DNA from: Prinia subflava
Taxonomy: Eukaryota > Chordata > Aves > Passeriformes > Cisticolidae
DNA length: 64,000 bases
Direction: 5' to 3'
NCBI RefSeq assembly: GCF_021018805.1
Contig: NC_086283.1
Span: 63,008,182 to 63,072,181, forward strand
Part shown: in pieces, positions 47,811-62,189 of the stretch
How the letters are laid out: every line of letters starts with the position of its first letter
Numbering within the stretch: the first letter of the stretch is position 1
The notes under the pieces: model-generated
What the model was told of the DNA's origin: nothing
The model's database searches: none
The model's input: only the letters and a program-made list of their open reading frames with translations
Translations under genes and position numbers: made by a program

Positions 47811-50800
47811 GCATCCAAAGGGGTGTAACAAGGAAGTATGCCCTGTATGTCCTCTTATTCAAATATGCCAACTATGTCCTGCAGTGCCTCACATGCCACA
47901 AAGCAATGGGACATGATGAAACTGAGTGAAGATGCTTCAGAGGTAGTTCAGATTTGAGAGCAGGAAAGGGTTCATTGAAATGGTGGTTCATCACAGAAGG
48001 GCTCCACAGGGAAAATGGTCACGGCACCAATGCTGTCAGATTTCAGAGGTCATCTGGATGATTCTCATAGTCTTGTGATTTAGGTAGTCTGGTAGGATCA
48101 GTCATTTGGACTTGATAGTCCTTGTGGATGGGGCCGTTCAATCTGAGAGAATCTATGGTGATATAGTTATATGTGATGCTAAAACAGCAGAGGAGAGGAA
48201 TATATTTTCCTTATTTTCATTCAATTCCCATGTCCTGATTTCCTTTTCAAGAAATGCCAAATTAAGTGTTTCTTGGAGATTGCAGCAAAGCTGAAGAAAA
48301 TGCTATCAAGACAGCATTTCCCTCTTTTTCTTCATGCAAGAAAGATTTGCTCCATTAGGTCCTCAGCCAGCACAAAATCTTATAAATCACCTGTAGCCTA
48401 ACTGAAGAATAGCGATACTAGTTTGTTGTTGTTGTTTGCCATTATACTCAGGGCATTTTCTTCTTGAAATATCATAATTCAAAGGTTCTAGCTATGTTTT
48501 TAAAACCCAAACTAGAGAAATTTGCTGATTGTGAAATGATGGAACTTGGAATTCAATGTACTAGTTTACCAAGCAAGAACTAGCAGCAAATTGGACAGAA
48601 AAGAAGGCAAGAAAAGGATTTTGGACAGGAGCTATCACCTCACTGCTTTGCTTTGGCATTGGACAATCCTGACTTAGTGTGGAGGACATAGGATACTATG
48701 AGAGAGGGAAAAAACGGGAGAGAAATATTGTCATACATTACTAATTATACAAATAAATGATGTTGCATTTGGAGAAAAGTCAAGCTAAGTTAAGCACTGA
48801 CATTTGATAAACATTTTAAAATTCACTTTTTTTTTTTGCATTTACCAGCCACTGGCATAGAAAAGCAAACCTCAGACAGTTGTTTTGCTATTCACGTAAA
48901 CCAAAACCAAATTAAACTGAGGGGTGCAGCATGGTTGGATTCATTTGAGTGACAAGCAGCTCTTTCATAAATATGAAATGATGTTTTGAAGATGAACATT
49001 CTATTAAAAGAGAACATTGACTACAGGGAACTACAGCATTTACATGTCGTTTTCTCACTGATATTTCCTGCTGCTCATAGTTGGCAAAATGCTCTGTGGA
49101 GGTCCTGCTGTGAATCAAGAAACTCTAGAAACAGTGGTAGCTGGAAATGGGGATAAGCATCATTAGTTAAGATACTTCATTCTTTAACCACTACTCTCTG
49201 TAATATTTAATTCTTCTTTTATCCCCAGCTGTAGCTCTGGATAGTGTACAGGAATTCAAGGTGGGGATTGTCATAAGTACTCCACTGGGGCAGAGGAGGG
49301 ACCCAAAACATGGACCCAAGGACAGAGAAAGGTGGCTTGTGTGGCCATGGAGGAAATGAGAAGCTTGTTTTGATACAGGCAGATTGCATCCAAGCAAGAG
49401 AGGGCATTAAGATAGTCGAGGGAGGGATGTACCATGAGTTTGTTTCTAGGCACACCAAAAGAAAATCTGTTACAGAGAAACAGTTCTGTTCAGTTCTATG
49501 GAGATGAAGTCAGCTTTTATTTTCGTTGCTTTTGTTTGTTTGTTTGTCATGGTGTTTAGTTTGTTTTGGGTTAGTTCTTTTGTTTGTTTATTTGGAGTTT
49601 TTGTTAGTTGAGTTTGTTTTGCTTTGTTTTGTTTTATTTGGGGTTTTTTGTTTGATTGGAGGTTTGATTTCTTGATTATTTTTTTGTTAACTGCAAAAGC
49701 TGTGCAGCGTGATCATTTTTATTTTCCTGTTATTAAAACAGACCACATTTTTTTAGAACAGATGCAGAAGAGGGGCTGGAAAAGCTCAGGCAATTGAAAG
49801 TGTTGGGCTGGATACTTCATTACAACCTTACCACACTGTTGTGGTAATAGCTGCCTAAATCTAGGACCCTTCCTCTGCAAATCATCTCTGGGTCTCAGCA
49901 GATACAATTTTGCATATCAATTGACTGGCTTGTCCCTCTCTATGTTGAGTTATAACTACTGAGCTATACTATTACCTTCTGTGTTTCTCTTTGCATGGTA
50001 GGCCAAATTCTTCTCTTCAAATATGTAAATTTAGGAAGATCACATGAAAATCACCAGTAGGTATAGTCCTCTCCAATGTTGGCTGAGCTCAGGACCATTG
50101 TCAGATGTTTGCACTTGTGTTTTTATCCCCTAGCCCACACTCCTGCATCAACAATCAGTATGCTGAGCAACAGCAGGCCAAGTTCATCTGCTCCAAGCAG
50201 AGCTACTCCAGGGAGGGCTCTGACAGCTTTCAAGTCAAGCAATCCATCAGTTTGATTTTCTGTTTTTGAAGAACCTTTCCTCACATATTGCATTGGTGAG
50301 TGAGGAGTTACAGCTACTTTCTACAAATCATTTGGACGATTTACTTGGGAGGGTAGGGGAAGCTTGACAGCTGTGACAAAATGCTTCTGTGTAAAAAATG
50401 CGTGGAGGCTCCAGGACATAGCTGAAATCATCCTTCCAAATGATCAGTGGTTGTCAGCAACCTTAACCTCTTCTCCTAATCCTCTTCTTTTTGAAAAATT
50501 TGAGAGAGAGAGAACAAAAAAAAAAAAAGAAGCCAAAAAGCTGACCTCTGCAGTGGCAAAGCCTCACCCTTCTCCTCCAAAGTCAGTGAGTAACCAATGA
50601 TCTGCATAACATAATGCAACTGAAAACCACTCCCATCTAGAGGAATTATTTCTGAGAATGGATCTGCACATTTGCTGAAGCTAGGTCATGGTTACTTCGG
50701 GGATTTTTATCTGAGTCAAATAAATTCTCACTAACAATCTGAATGATTCTCTGGCATTCTGAAGTAAAATTTTAAAGCTAGCAAAACAACTTACCTCATC

Positions 50801-52287
50801 ACAGTTTGAGGGATATGCCAGGTGTCTGATTGCTGTCATTTCACATGAGGTAACTTATTAAAGGGCAATTCACAAGAAACTTCTCTTGAACAAATATTCA
50901 AGCAAGTCCCAGTAATCTCTCAATACTGGTTGGATAATTTCTGTTCCTTGAAATGCACTTTTAGTATAAAATAGTCGAAGTGCTAACAGTTTATATAGAC
51001 ATACTAAGAATCTAGTATTTCTAAAAAGAAAAAACTTAATTTCTTTTGGCTTTGATTTTTTTTTTCTATGGGTGTCTCAGATGGTTGAAGATGGTTGAGA
51101 CCATCCTGGAAAACTGGATGAAAAAAGTCACAGTGTAATATGTTTTCTCCAATTATAATTTTCAAAATATTTCCAATATTCATAAGATGACTTGTGTTTG
51201 AGAAAACTCTACTGAAATCCTGTCAAGGATTCTGTAGGAAGCTATATCTCATTAAATACCCTGGGAATTTCCCTATTTTTTTGCCAGCTGCTAATTTGAC
51301 CCTCCTTCTTGGCCTGTTGGATAAATGATAGAAAATGTGATCAGGGTGTCCTGTCTCCTTAACAGCCCACGTCCCTGAACCTGAAGAGTTTAAAGAAGTA
51401 AAGGTTTTCTGGGGTTTGTGTAGTTTGGGTTTTTTTCAATATTTGGATGTATTTCATGCAAGGATTTCTGTAATGCTAACATTAGTCCATTTGGTATGAG
51501 AATGAGACCTCAGGATGGGCTTTGCTACTGTCTGATGTGCATTCAGGTATTGATGCAAAAAATGCTGTCACTTATTTAAGTGCCAAGAGTAGAAATACAA
51601 GCTCAGGTACTCTTAGAGTTATAGGAATTGCAACTGTAAAATCACAGTTAAAGATGTTCTGATTTGGAGTTACAGACATCTATTTTGTTCAGATTTCTTT
51701 TAAGAAGTGCATGTAAAAGGAAGATATTTGAACTGGTATTACACAGAAGGAGACACTAATTAACTAAGGATAATTCTGCATTTCCCAAGTGTGTTAGTGA
51801 AATGCTTTTTCATTGTTGGAAAGCATACAGATTTTCAGAAGAAAACAGAAAATAATCCAACATTTTTACATCTTTTATCTCTTCTTTCAAACCAGGCCAT
51901 TTCTGCCATGGGAAATCAGGCATTTTTTTGGTTATAATTTTCTGCAAGCTAAGCACATGTGTACATAAAAGTGCAAAAGGTGTTCTCACATATTTTGCTG
52001 ATATTTGTGTATTTGATACCCAAAGAGACAAGAATGCCCTTTCATCTGACAAATATTTTTTTTTAAATCCCCTGTTAACACATATATGTTGACATCAATG
52101 TTCCCTTTGTTGAAGGAATGAGCAATACAAAGGTAGCAGGCTTTAGAAAGAACAAGTCAATTTGTTTGAGATTCATGTTTTCTAACTGAGTACAGAAGTA
52201 ACTGGAATTGCACATCTATGTTGCATAAATTTCACAGCATCCTACTCATAGCTGGTTATATTCTTGCTTCAGAGGAACATTATGACA
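47811..52287. other. AT-rich DNA with simple repeats, no recognised gene
   Basis: About 4.5 kb. A T/G-rich (TTTG)-like tract lies at 49518-49690 and an A-run at 50517-50528. Open frames are short (up to 80 codons) and show no domains. No LTR or LINE ends were identified. Confidence 0.5.
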
Positions 52288-53760
52288 CTGTGTTACTGTT
52301 CCAGTTTGGCTCAGAGGAAACAGAAAACATTGTCTGGGTTTTTTTCCTGAATCGTATGGAGACCCCTGAGCCTGTCAGGGAAACTTCTAGGCCAATGCCT
52401 TGGAAGAATCTACTACAGGCTTTGAGAAAGCCTCATAGCTTAGAGTGAGCAAAAAGGCTTCCCCCCAGAGTGTCCTGCAGCTCCATGTTAATCTACCTCC
52501 CTTTTGCTTTGCCCATTGGTCCGTGGGCCTTGCCCACCCTATTGCTCAGATATGACCCCAGTTTGGGGAGGTTTCTCCTTTACCTGTTTTCTCATTGGTT
52601 ATGGTTTCCCTGATGGTCTGCCCCCACATCCTCTTTTCTTGGTTTGGAAACACATGTATCTGTAAGGGAAAACTGGACCTTCCCTTGGAATGGAGAATGT
52701 AAAACCCCCACCCTCCAGATTATTATAATTTTGCAATTAGGTGCTTTCAGGCAAAAATATGGGAATAGGAATAACAGTTCTTTACTAGGAATACTAAAAA
52801 TGCAAATGCAGTAATAAAAAAACCCCAAAACCAACCAAACAAAAAACCCACCCCACAAAAAACCCCACAAGCAAGTAAACAAACAAAAGTCCTAGAAACC
52901 CCTGACAGAGTCAGAAATACAACCTGTCAGCCAGGGTGTTGGAAGCAGTCTAAATAAGACCTCCTGGAGTGACAGACGTGGTTCTGTTGGGGTAGAGATG
53001 ATGACAGATGCAGTTCTGTTGGAGTAGAGATGATCTTGTAAACAGGTTCAGTGGTGGTGAAATGAGTCCTGTCTTCCTCTGAGAATGCAGTGGAAAAGTG
53101 GATGCTTGGTGTTCCTACATCTCAGTTTTTATCTGGGTAGGAACGGCTGGCTCCCCCCACACTGGGTAGAGCATCTCACAATAAGATGGTGTAATGTGTC
53201 TGTCACTGGTGAGCCTTAATGGCCCATTAACAGAAGATATTCCCTGGAGGGTGGACAGTGGGAAAGAGATAAGAAACACTGCCCCACCTGGTTTTAACAG
53301 CTGGCTCATTATCAGAAGGCATCCGCCCCCCTACCCCCCATAGTTACAAGAGAGAAAGGAAAAAAAAAACCATCTCCCCAACTGGTTTCAACAGATGAAA
53401 TAGAATAAAATTTTTTTTTTGTTACATAACCCAAGGACATATCATTGCCCTTTGCCCTGCCCTTGTACCACCCCTGTGTTCAGACTATTGGCTGTACTTA
53501 ACCCTGTACTTAACCCTGGACATTCCTTTTATTTGGGTCTTTCTGTCCCTGAAAGCTTTGGTGTGAATCTGCAAAATAAACCCCTCTGGAACTTATAGAG
53601 GAGGCCCTTCCTGCCTTTCTTTGAGCTATCCGTGGTGTGTGTGTGTGGACTGGAGTGCCTTGCCTGTGTGCCAAACCGAAGAGAAGAGAGGCTTTTCAGG
53701 GAGAGGCAGCAGCAACCACTGTCCATCTCCACGCTGCTACAGACCTGTCACAAGATCTAC
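52288..53760 (+). mobile_element. LTR-like element split by a younger LTR
   Basis: The left part (52288-52634) has a CCCATTGGTCC and a TCTCATTGGTT CCAAT-type box. The right part (53440-53760) has TCTGCAAAATAAACCCCTCT, a polyadenylation signal. Between them sits the minus-strand LTR 52635-53439. Promoter-like boxes before, a polyadenylation signal after and the intervening insertion suggest one older LTR, perhaps class I. Outer edges are approximate and the TG start (near 52291) is only a guess. Confidence 0.5.
52635..53439 (-). mobile_element. Solo LTR, minus strand (family of 39494-40233)
   Basis: On the minus strand it begins TGTCCTTGGG (53439), passes ATTCTATTTCATCTG and TTGAAACCAGTT, a segment with GGTGTTCC, and ends ...CCAAACCAAGAAAA at 52635, where TGTCTTGG of the family has become TTTCTTGG. 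Two internal words (GTAGAGATGATG and GTAGAGATGATC) show a local duplication. No matching target duplication was found. Confidence 0.7.
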
Positions 53761-56399
53761 CCTGACAGATTCAAAAAAGAAGTCACAGACTAAAATGAAT
53801 GGCACCACAGAAGACAAGACAGTCGCTACATAAGTCCATCAGAATTTTCCATTTGTGTATTTTTTTCTGCTCTTTTCTCCTACCTGTTTGCAACTACCCT
53901 GCCACTGTGTTGGTCATATCTGCAGAGTGACATGTCCCAGGCACTTCAAAAACCTTATCCAACTGCTTTAGTGCCCGGATGAAAGACAATTATGATTCCA
54001 CTTTTGCTAGACATCAGAGGTACTTTCAGGGGAGGGCTGAAGCGTGACAGCTTGTCAGAAGTACAGGGAGAGGGGAGCCATGGCCCACAACAAGAGGAGC
54101 ACCCCGGTGTGTATAGCCAGCAGGCGGATCCTGGTTATATTCCCTTTTGCTGGAATAAAAGCTTTCTTACTACTGCTCTAGCAAATTCTATATATTTCAT
54201 GACATTCACTGCAACAGAAAAAAAATCAGTAGTCAGGCTGCCACTAAGAGGTTTAAAATGGTATGTGTTTACTAATCTGAATGTCTTAATTTTTTTTTTG
54301 ATTCTGAGGTTAAGGAAGTCTATCTGATAAAAAGTGCTGCAACAATACAACTAGTAGAACAAAAAGGGATCCCTTTGAAAGAAAGCTGCATACAAAACCA
54401 GTAGGAATATGGAGACAAGCACACAGGGGCCTTATTTGCTGAGCTGGTCCATACAAGAAAATGTTGCATTTTTGATGTTCGTCATCAAAGGTGTAATTTA
54501 TAAGTGTGAAGGGGCATTTTCTATATATTCCTCTGTGTGTGTTGTGAATGGGAGGCTGGCTTTTACATAGCTGAAAGTTTTACCCAGATTTACATGATCA
54601 CTGCCTAACAAGCAAATTTTTCACTATGCCTGAGGACTCAAACTCAGATTTTCTTCATAAAATATGTCCATAAATGTTCAAGTACTTCCCTTAGTACTTT
54701 TCTTTGGATCAGCCTGCCTCTTCTTCAGGGCCCTTGCTGGTGAGTGTAGTTCAAGCATAGGATGTCATGGACTTTCTAGGTGACTAAAAAAGGGGCAACT
54801 GCACAGTGATCCTGAAAGAGGCCTAGGTTGGAGATTGCTTTGGGATCCAATTGATATAACTTAATGTTTCCAGAAGACTACTGATAATCTGAGTGTGCAA
54901 AGAAATATTAGGAATGATAGTTCCTGTTGTCTAACACATTGAAGACAGTATTGGTGAAGCAAAGCTGCACATTCTGCCTTTACAGCACCACTCAAAAACT
55001 TCAAATTTTCCTCTGGGGAGAGACAGAGAAAAACAGTTTCATAAGTCTTAGGAAAAAACTATGAATGGAAGAAAAAAAGATGCTAAAGTGCAAAGTTCTT
55101 CTGTGCTTCTGCTTGGTTTGCTGCAGAGAAAATATAAATGTATGGAAGGTAACGAGCAAAAAACACAGTGCTGAAATGAATTTCTGTTTTCTCAAAAGTC
55201 TGGAAGCAATAGTTGATTTACAGGATACAAATTGTTTCTTACATGTTTACCTGAAGCTAAAGAGAATGGTAGTCCATCATCATGGGCTATGACCACTTTT
55301 ATCCACAACTTTAATAACTGTGCTCTGGTGGGATATGTAAATGTTGGAGTGAGTTAGTTATAACAAGTTACCTAAAAATAGTATTGCAAAAGTCTGAATT
55401 TGTGAATTAGCTTTTGTGGCAAATTGGAAACTTTTCATTCCTAGAAAATATGTCATTCCTATATTTTTCTCCCTTACAATTTAACAACCACTCTTCAGAC
55501 ATGAACTTCACTGTTAATATAAGGAAGGCACCTGTTTGAAAATCCAATTGTAGCAGATTTTCTGTGCTGTGTCTTTGAACTAGGAGCAGACCATTTCTCA
55601 CATGAGTTAGTCTTTCAAAAAACACTTCCTTGTCATTCTGGAAATCATTATCACAATCTTAATGAGTCTATTTCTTAGTTTCTTCTAAAAAGAAACAATG
55701 ACTTGGGCCTGACATCTGGTCACACATTTTACTTGATTTGATCTCTGTAGGATTAACATTTGGCATTTGGCAGCAGAAAATCTTTCTGGCATAGATAACT
55801 CTTCTATAGAAGGTGAGACCCAGAAGAAGGATGCTGACTCGGGAGACTGATGTTTCTTTTTCAGATATCAGCTGTTAAGAGTTTTTTCTGTGTTTTTTAT
55901 AAAGTAAATCAAATCCACAGTAGAAACTTAGTCAAAGCCAGGGATCAGAGCATCTGAGGCATGCCTGGGATTCCAACATGTATCTTTTAGTCAAGTGCTT
56001 ATTTTCCTGAATATTTCCCCTGCCTCAGCCCTCCAATGAATAGGAATTTTGAGTTACATTTTCATGTATGTACTTGAAATGAAATTGTACAAGCTCTCTG
56101 TTGCTGAATTAAACAGTTGTTTAAAGCTGTTCCACTTGACTGATTTCAGGAGGTTCTTTAGTGCTACCCATTATAATTTTAACTTTAATGTCTCTGTACC
56201 TTGACATCTCACCTTTAGAATGGAGATAATGCTCTGCATGAAAAAATGAATAGAAAAATATCAGCTTATATAACTGTTACAAATTGTATAAATAATTCTG
56301 TCCCTGATACTGGATATATTTTTAAAATGACAACTAGATTCTGTATTAATTTTTTATTATATCACAGAGACTTTGTGAGTAATTTTTGCACACCTATAT
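53761..56399. other. AT-rich DNA, no recognised gene or element
   Basis: A 111-codon plus frame at 53992-54327 has no recognisable domain and contains a low-complexity end. The remainder is unassigned, without LTR or LINE signatures. Confidence 0.5.
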
Positions 56400-56980
56400 T
56401 CAATTTTTATCGAACCATCTGTATTGAGTCTGACTGAGGTAAAGTTCACAGCCTTTACAGCACTCTGCTTTACACTGGTAGCTGAACAGACCAGTCTTTT
56501 GGCTACTGCTGAGCAGTGCTGTCCCTCTGACATTCCTTCCCCCACCAAAAGGGCTGGGAGTGTGCAAGGGCTGGGAGGGCACACAGCCGGGCCAGCTGAG
56601 CTAAATTAGCCAACGGGATATTCCACACCACATGACGTCAGCTCAGATATATAAGCTAAGGGAGAGAGGAGGAAAAGGGGCCATTTGTGAGTTTTCAATG
56701 CTTGCCCTCTGGAGGAACCATTATGGTGCTGAAGCCCTGCTTCCCGGAATTGTCCACACATCGCCGCTGATGGGAAGTAGAGACTGACCTTTTTCCTCTT
56801 TAGCTCTTGCCCACGCAGATCTCAGCGTGTTTCTTTCATTTTGCTATAATAAAACTGCCTTATCTCACCCTGATGATCATTCTCCATCTTATTCTGTCCC
56901 CTGTCCCACTGGGAAAGAGAGTGACAGATTGAATGAGTGGGCACCTGGCACTCAGCCTGGGTCAACCCGCAACCATCACA
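56400..56980 (+). mobile_element. ERVL-like solo LTR, plus strand
   Basis: It follows the bird ERVL LTR layout: CTTCCCCCACCAAAAGGG, GGGCACACAGCCGGGCCAGC, AACGGGATATTCCACACCAC, ATGACGTCAGCTCAGATATA with TATAAGC (TATA region), GGTGCTGAAGCCCTGCTTCC, GATGGGAAGTAGAGACTGAC, AATAAAACTGCCTTATCTCA (polyadenylation signal), and an end reading GGGTCAACCCGCAACCA. It is less decayed than the copy at 7.7-8.2 kb. Edges are within tens of bases and I found no clear target duplication. Confidence 0.75.
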
Positions 56981-59900
56981 CATCCGTTTTTACTAAATTC
57001 TTTCCTTTTTACTCTAAAGGACATGAAAATATTTATTGTACCTTTTTCATCCTGCAGCCTTGATTTTCTTAGTTTTCCTGAACTTTCCATGATCTTTAGA
57101 CCTTTTGTAGGCTTTTAACATATCCTTGTTCTGAAATCTACCTTTCTTCCATCCTCTCCAGATTTTCAATTATTTTAAGCAACAGGCACTTCTATATATT
57201 TACAGGAAACTGATGACTGGTGTTCTTCTTTCCACTTGGGCCATTTTACTACAATTTCAGTGATACAGCTATTACTGTGTATTGTGGGAGTTGATACTCA
57301 TTTCTTTTATAAATGTTTTTGTATGTCTTTCCTAGCTGCATGTATAAAATATACCAACATAAATGTGAATGTCATATGCAAGAACTTAACTCACTCTAAA
57401 TTTACAAAGATATATTTCCTTTGAAGTTTCTTATATCCTTTTAACATAAAAATATGAAGTGAAACCTTAAAAAGAAAACTGAGATTCTTTAAATCACTTC
57501 TGATGTTTGTTTCACAAGTAAACATTTCTTTAAAATTTATGCCTCTTTTCATTTTCCATTTCTAGCACATTTGTAACCAATACTTTTTCATTTTTTATGA
57601 TTTCCCAGCGCGTGACAGAAATAATCAGTGCTGAACCAGCCTTCAACATTTAATTGGAAGAAACATTTATTGTTTCATTTTTAAGAGTTCACAAACCTCA
57701 AGACTTATTTTATCAGCTTATGCAGGTTTGCTACATGAATGCATCTTCCAAAATACAAATATGCACATTTATTAAACCTTTATTTAGTTCCAAAGGAAGA
57801 CTTACATTGATAACTATTCATTTCAGATATGTGTGTAAATAGTAAAAAAACCTTTTTTGTACTTTATGTTTTTAGTGTTTCCTATAAACTTCAATGCATC
57901 GCATTTCTCTAAAATTATTGTATCTCTGCATCTAGTACTGTAATCACATGCAGAGCTGGCAAAACTCCAGCCAAAGAAACTACAGATCTTGTCCTTCCTT
58001 AAGGAAGAGTCTCTAAAATTTAATGGCAACATAATTTAGCTCCCTTGGAAGGCACAGTTGCAAGTAATTAGAAAATAACCAAGATTTTGTTATTTGCTCT
58101 GCTTTGCTTTGTTGATGACATTTCGTTAGAGGTTGGGAAACAAGAACTCTTAACCTAAAACGTAATTTTCATTTGTGAAACATTACTTTTTTTCCTAACT
58201 GCAGTTAAAGTTAATATTTGTAGTTTCCTGGAGCATTCAATAATTCACGACTGTTGCAGAGCCAGCAAAAGGAATAAACTGAGTTTCCTCTATAGATCTT
58301 GACAGATAGACCTGTCCTTTCAAGATGAAACCGATAGATATGCCTTTACAAATACAAGTCCAGTACTGAACTTCAAAGAATTGCAGAGGTTGTAGCAGTT
58401 GCTGTCACATGTAACTCCCCCATTTTATTCAGTTTTGCATGGGTATGCAACAAAGCGTAATGTGTACTTGTAATTAAAAAAAAAATAGTGCTTTTTTTGG
58501 TTAAATTGAAACCATTCTTAGAACTGTGAAAGATAAATGATGACTATCCTTGGTGAGGACTGAATAATCTCAGTAATCCTCATCAATTTGCATGATGGGA
58601 CATTTTCTTCAAAAAACCCAAAAGACACATTTAAAACATTTATTTTTAATAGCTCTAGATCCAGATTCATCTTAGGATATATTAATATGAGTGTTACAAA
58701 TGTAACATGGAATTTTCTAAAACTGGAAAAATAAGAACTGAATAAAACTTAGGTGTCACATCTGGAAATGTTGAGTCCTCTGTTGGCTTGCTTTTGAGGT
58801 AGGTGAGAAGGATTAAAATTCTAGCTCCAGGGGTCTTCTGCCTCAGGTATGATATATATTATTCTCTCATATGTCAGGTGTAGACCCAGTAGCATATGTA
58901 TTTATCCACCCCTCCAAACTATGACATTTGATTAATTAATTATAGCCATTTTTACTCACTGATTCTCACAGAATAGCATACTACTGTTGTTTTTCTGAAA
59001 TACCATATTTCTAAATTACTGAAGAGCTGTTAAGAACAGATTGCTCTTATGTTATGTTTTGCAAATTCGTTTTAAAGCAAAGTCTGGAGATTAACTGACA
59101 GGTTCACTTTAAAGGAACCTCTATTTTACACTATATCTGGAGGGAACATTATTTGATTTTCAGTGCACACAGACCTTTTTCTGTTCCAAGAGGAGTGTGT
59201 TTTTATGCCTTCAGCTGTGTAATAGTGAAGAAGCCTGCTATAAGGTTGAAACCACAGGTCTGTTTTCATAAGGTCTTAGCAAGTGGCTGAATTTTACAAT
59301 TTAGGCTCTATCCACCCTCAAGTTTGAAGCACTGAGCTGATGATGAATCCTGTGTGTCTGTGAGCATGCTTCTGTGATTATGAAGTTGTCTGTTTTTCAC
59401 TACAGATAAATGTAGACAGATTGCTTATTTTTCATTCTGCTCTTCTCAAGTGTTCTTTCACATTGTCCTTTTACATTGTCCTTTTGCTTTGTTAACTAAA
59501 TACTCTGAAGGAGCAAACAGAAACTACTTCCTAACAGTTCTTCCATGGTGTGAATAGTCCTATAAATAAAAAAAGTTAATTGCCAAATCTGGCTAGATTC
59601 TCCTTAAGTATACCTAGAAATCTCATTAGGACATTCTTCAGATATCTTCTTTAGGAATTAGAGGGGATAAGAATAACTGAATTTAACACTGAAGACAGTT
59701 CAAGGGAGTACTTAGTCTTGACATCTAGGTGGATATTTTGCTCAAGCCTTCCAACTTCCTAATTTTCTTCTTTCCTCTTACTACCTGAGTAAATCAAAAA
59801 CAGAAGCTATCCCAAAACAGATTTAAAAATGAATAAATAAAAAATTTAAATCTCTGTAGTGGTAAAAGCAGATTGTTCCTTGGACATTCTCTGTCCTTTG

Positions 59901-62132
59901 TTTATGGCCAAAGCATTGGTCTGAGATTTTGAAGAAACTGATATATTAGTCCCAGATCTCTCCTATCACCTTACAAAAATCCTCAGGCCTCCCCTTTCCT
60001 TTTCTGTGAAACTATAATCTTGCTTTAGACTTGGTGTTAAAGCATTATCATTTGGTTTGCCTGATTTGATTATCTTCAAGGCATGAACTCTCTCCTACTC
60101 TGTGTGGTGGTAAAAGCATAGAAACACTCTTATATGGCTGAGCTCCCTGGCCCTGCAATAAGAAAAAATGTACTGTATACTGCAGCATCACATTTGAATT
60201 TTGCCTGCAGACACAGATATGCAGATAAGGCAAGGAAGACTAATTTTTACAATTTATTCAGAGCTGGAAGATCAAAAATTGAGAACAATGACTCATCTTC
60301 AGTAGTCAGGGAGTCAGAATTTAAACATATTGTAACATTGGCAATGGCAAGGAGGTATCTAGAGAGGTTTCCAGCACATCAGTGTGGGTGTATCATGCCC
60401 CTTGATTTCGAAGACATATGGGTTTTTATCCAGTGAAAATCCCACACCATGCCTACCTGTACATCGTCAAGCACTTTTGAAAATGTGGCATTAAAATGCT
60501 CTTATATATCAGTGAGGTGTCAGGGTACACTGCTGACAGTACAAGCTCTTCTAATACCATAAATCAAGATTTGAGACAAGTCTTAAACACTGTTGTAAAA
60601 CTTGTTCTCAGTGTAGTAAAGTCCTTGACAATGGGTTAAACAGGACTTTTGAATGATCTGTGGAAATATTTTGAATACTGTGTGAAAAGCAGGACAACTG
60701 CTTAGGAAGATTGTTGACATTCATAAATATATTCCTCCTGTGAGTTCATTTTTTTAAACTGCTATTATAAAATTCATGACTATAAACAATAAGTCCATTT
60801 AAGGTGTTCGTCAGTGTTCTTATAGAACAAGAGTGTTTAGCAATCAAGGTAGTAATTTAGTAATTATTAATTTAGAAAATCCAGTAATTTGATAATAAAA
60901 TTCTGCATCAAGGTCACACAGAATAATTAAGAAAATTATTTTACAGCCTGTAGGCAAGAGAAAAATATCCATCAGAATAAAAAAATTATGCTAGCTGAAG
61001 TTCAAGTACAGGAGAAAAGGAAGCATAATCATTTTAAGCAAAGAAAGCAGGAAGCACTGAAGCTCTAATTTTTGCAGTTAAACTTTTCTCTTGGAATACC
61101 TGTTAATAAATTGATAGTTGTGAAATTTTTGGTATACCATAGGAATATGAAATAAATATAACACTAGTGGATGGAAATAGTCTTGTAAAATGAAGTTAAT
61201 TGATTACATGATATTATGTAAAAAAATACATTTCTAGGCAACCTCTTGTACAATTCAATGAATACTCTAGCCTGAGTAGATAATCTTTAAAGCTAAGAGG
61301 CTTTTTCAAAGATTTCTTACAGTAGCGAAGTCTACTTTTTTTTCTAGTGAAAATTCATCACTGAACTTTCAAGGAGCTTTAGATCTCAAAACAACATATC
61401 AAAATTCTGTATATGGAGATGATGATTGTTCACTGATCAGTCTGAATTATTTAAACTTTGGAATGTGTAAAACAGTCCTTCTATCCTTCTAGTCCTTCTT
61501 CTGACCTTACTTTTTTTCAGTTAAGCTTCAGATAGCATATAGCCCTCCTGTGCTGTGCACTCTACCTTTGCATTGGGATTATCTCTAATAAGAAATCCCC
61601 AGAATGAGCAGCTTTTCTCCCTAATTCAACATTACAGATGAAAATGTATAAAGAAGCCAGTGAGTGTGTTCTTTAAAAAAATGTAAGTTTTTCCATTAGG
61701 AGTTGGTTCTGTGGTGCAGCAGAATGGTCTCCACTGCAGATTATTCTCTAGTGTGATATTGATAACATAAAAGAAACAGAGAGTTTTTACTTTTTTTACT
61801 TATTGGATAAAATTTCATAGATGCTTTTGTCTAGCTTGGACTGTTTCTGCTTGGCCTTGAAAAGCTACCAATGTATCTACATATCTTTTTCTAGTAATGC
61901 AAAAGAAGAAGAAAGTCTCCTTATTAATAAAATGGGAGTGCTGAAAGTTCAAATGCAGTTCCTGTAAGTTCCTCAGTGGTTGAGAATGTCTAGGATCATA
62001 GATACCGATGCTATATCAACTTTCCTAGTGTGACAACCATGCTATAAAGGACATAAATGCATGTCAATTAGATATTTCAAAATCTCTAGATTTGGGAAGA
62101 TGAAAAAATGTTTGTGAAGAAAAAAATCTGGA
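56981..62132. other. AT-rich DNA, no recognised gene or element
   Basis: A 100-codon plus frame at 60134-60436 has mixed composition and no known domain. A near repeat (CACATTGTCCTTTT, then TACATTGTCCTTTT) lies at 59459-59485. Nothing else stands out across about 5 kb. Confidence 0.5.
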
Positions 62133-62186
62133 GAGGAGATTCGAGGAGAGGAGATTCGAGGAGAGGAGAGGAGAGGAGAGGAGAGG
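62133..62186 (+). repeat. Short GGAGA/GATTCGAGGA tandem repeat
   Basis: The text repeats GAGGAGATTCGAGGAGAGGA and then GGAGA units. It lies directly before the CR1 fragment. Confidence 0.85.
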
Positions 62187-62189
62187 ATG

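Noticed and set aside
60134..60436. A 100-codon plus-strand frame
   Set aside because: No domain recognised, amino-acid composition unremarkable, surroundings AT-rich without other exons.
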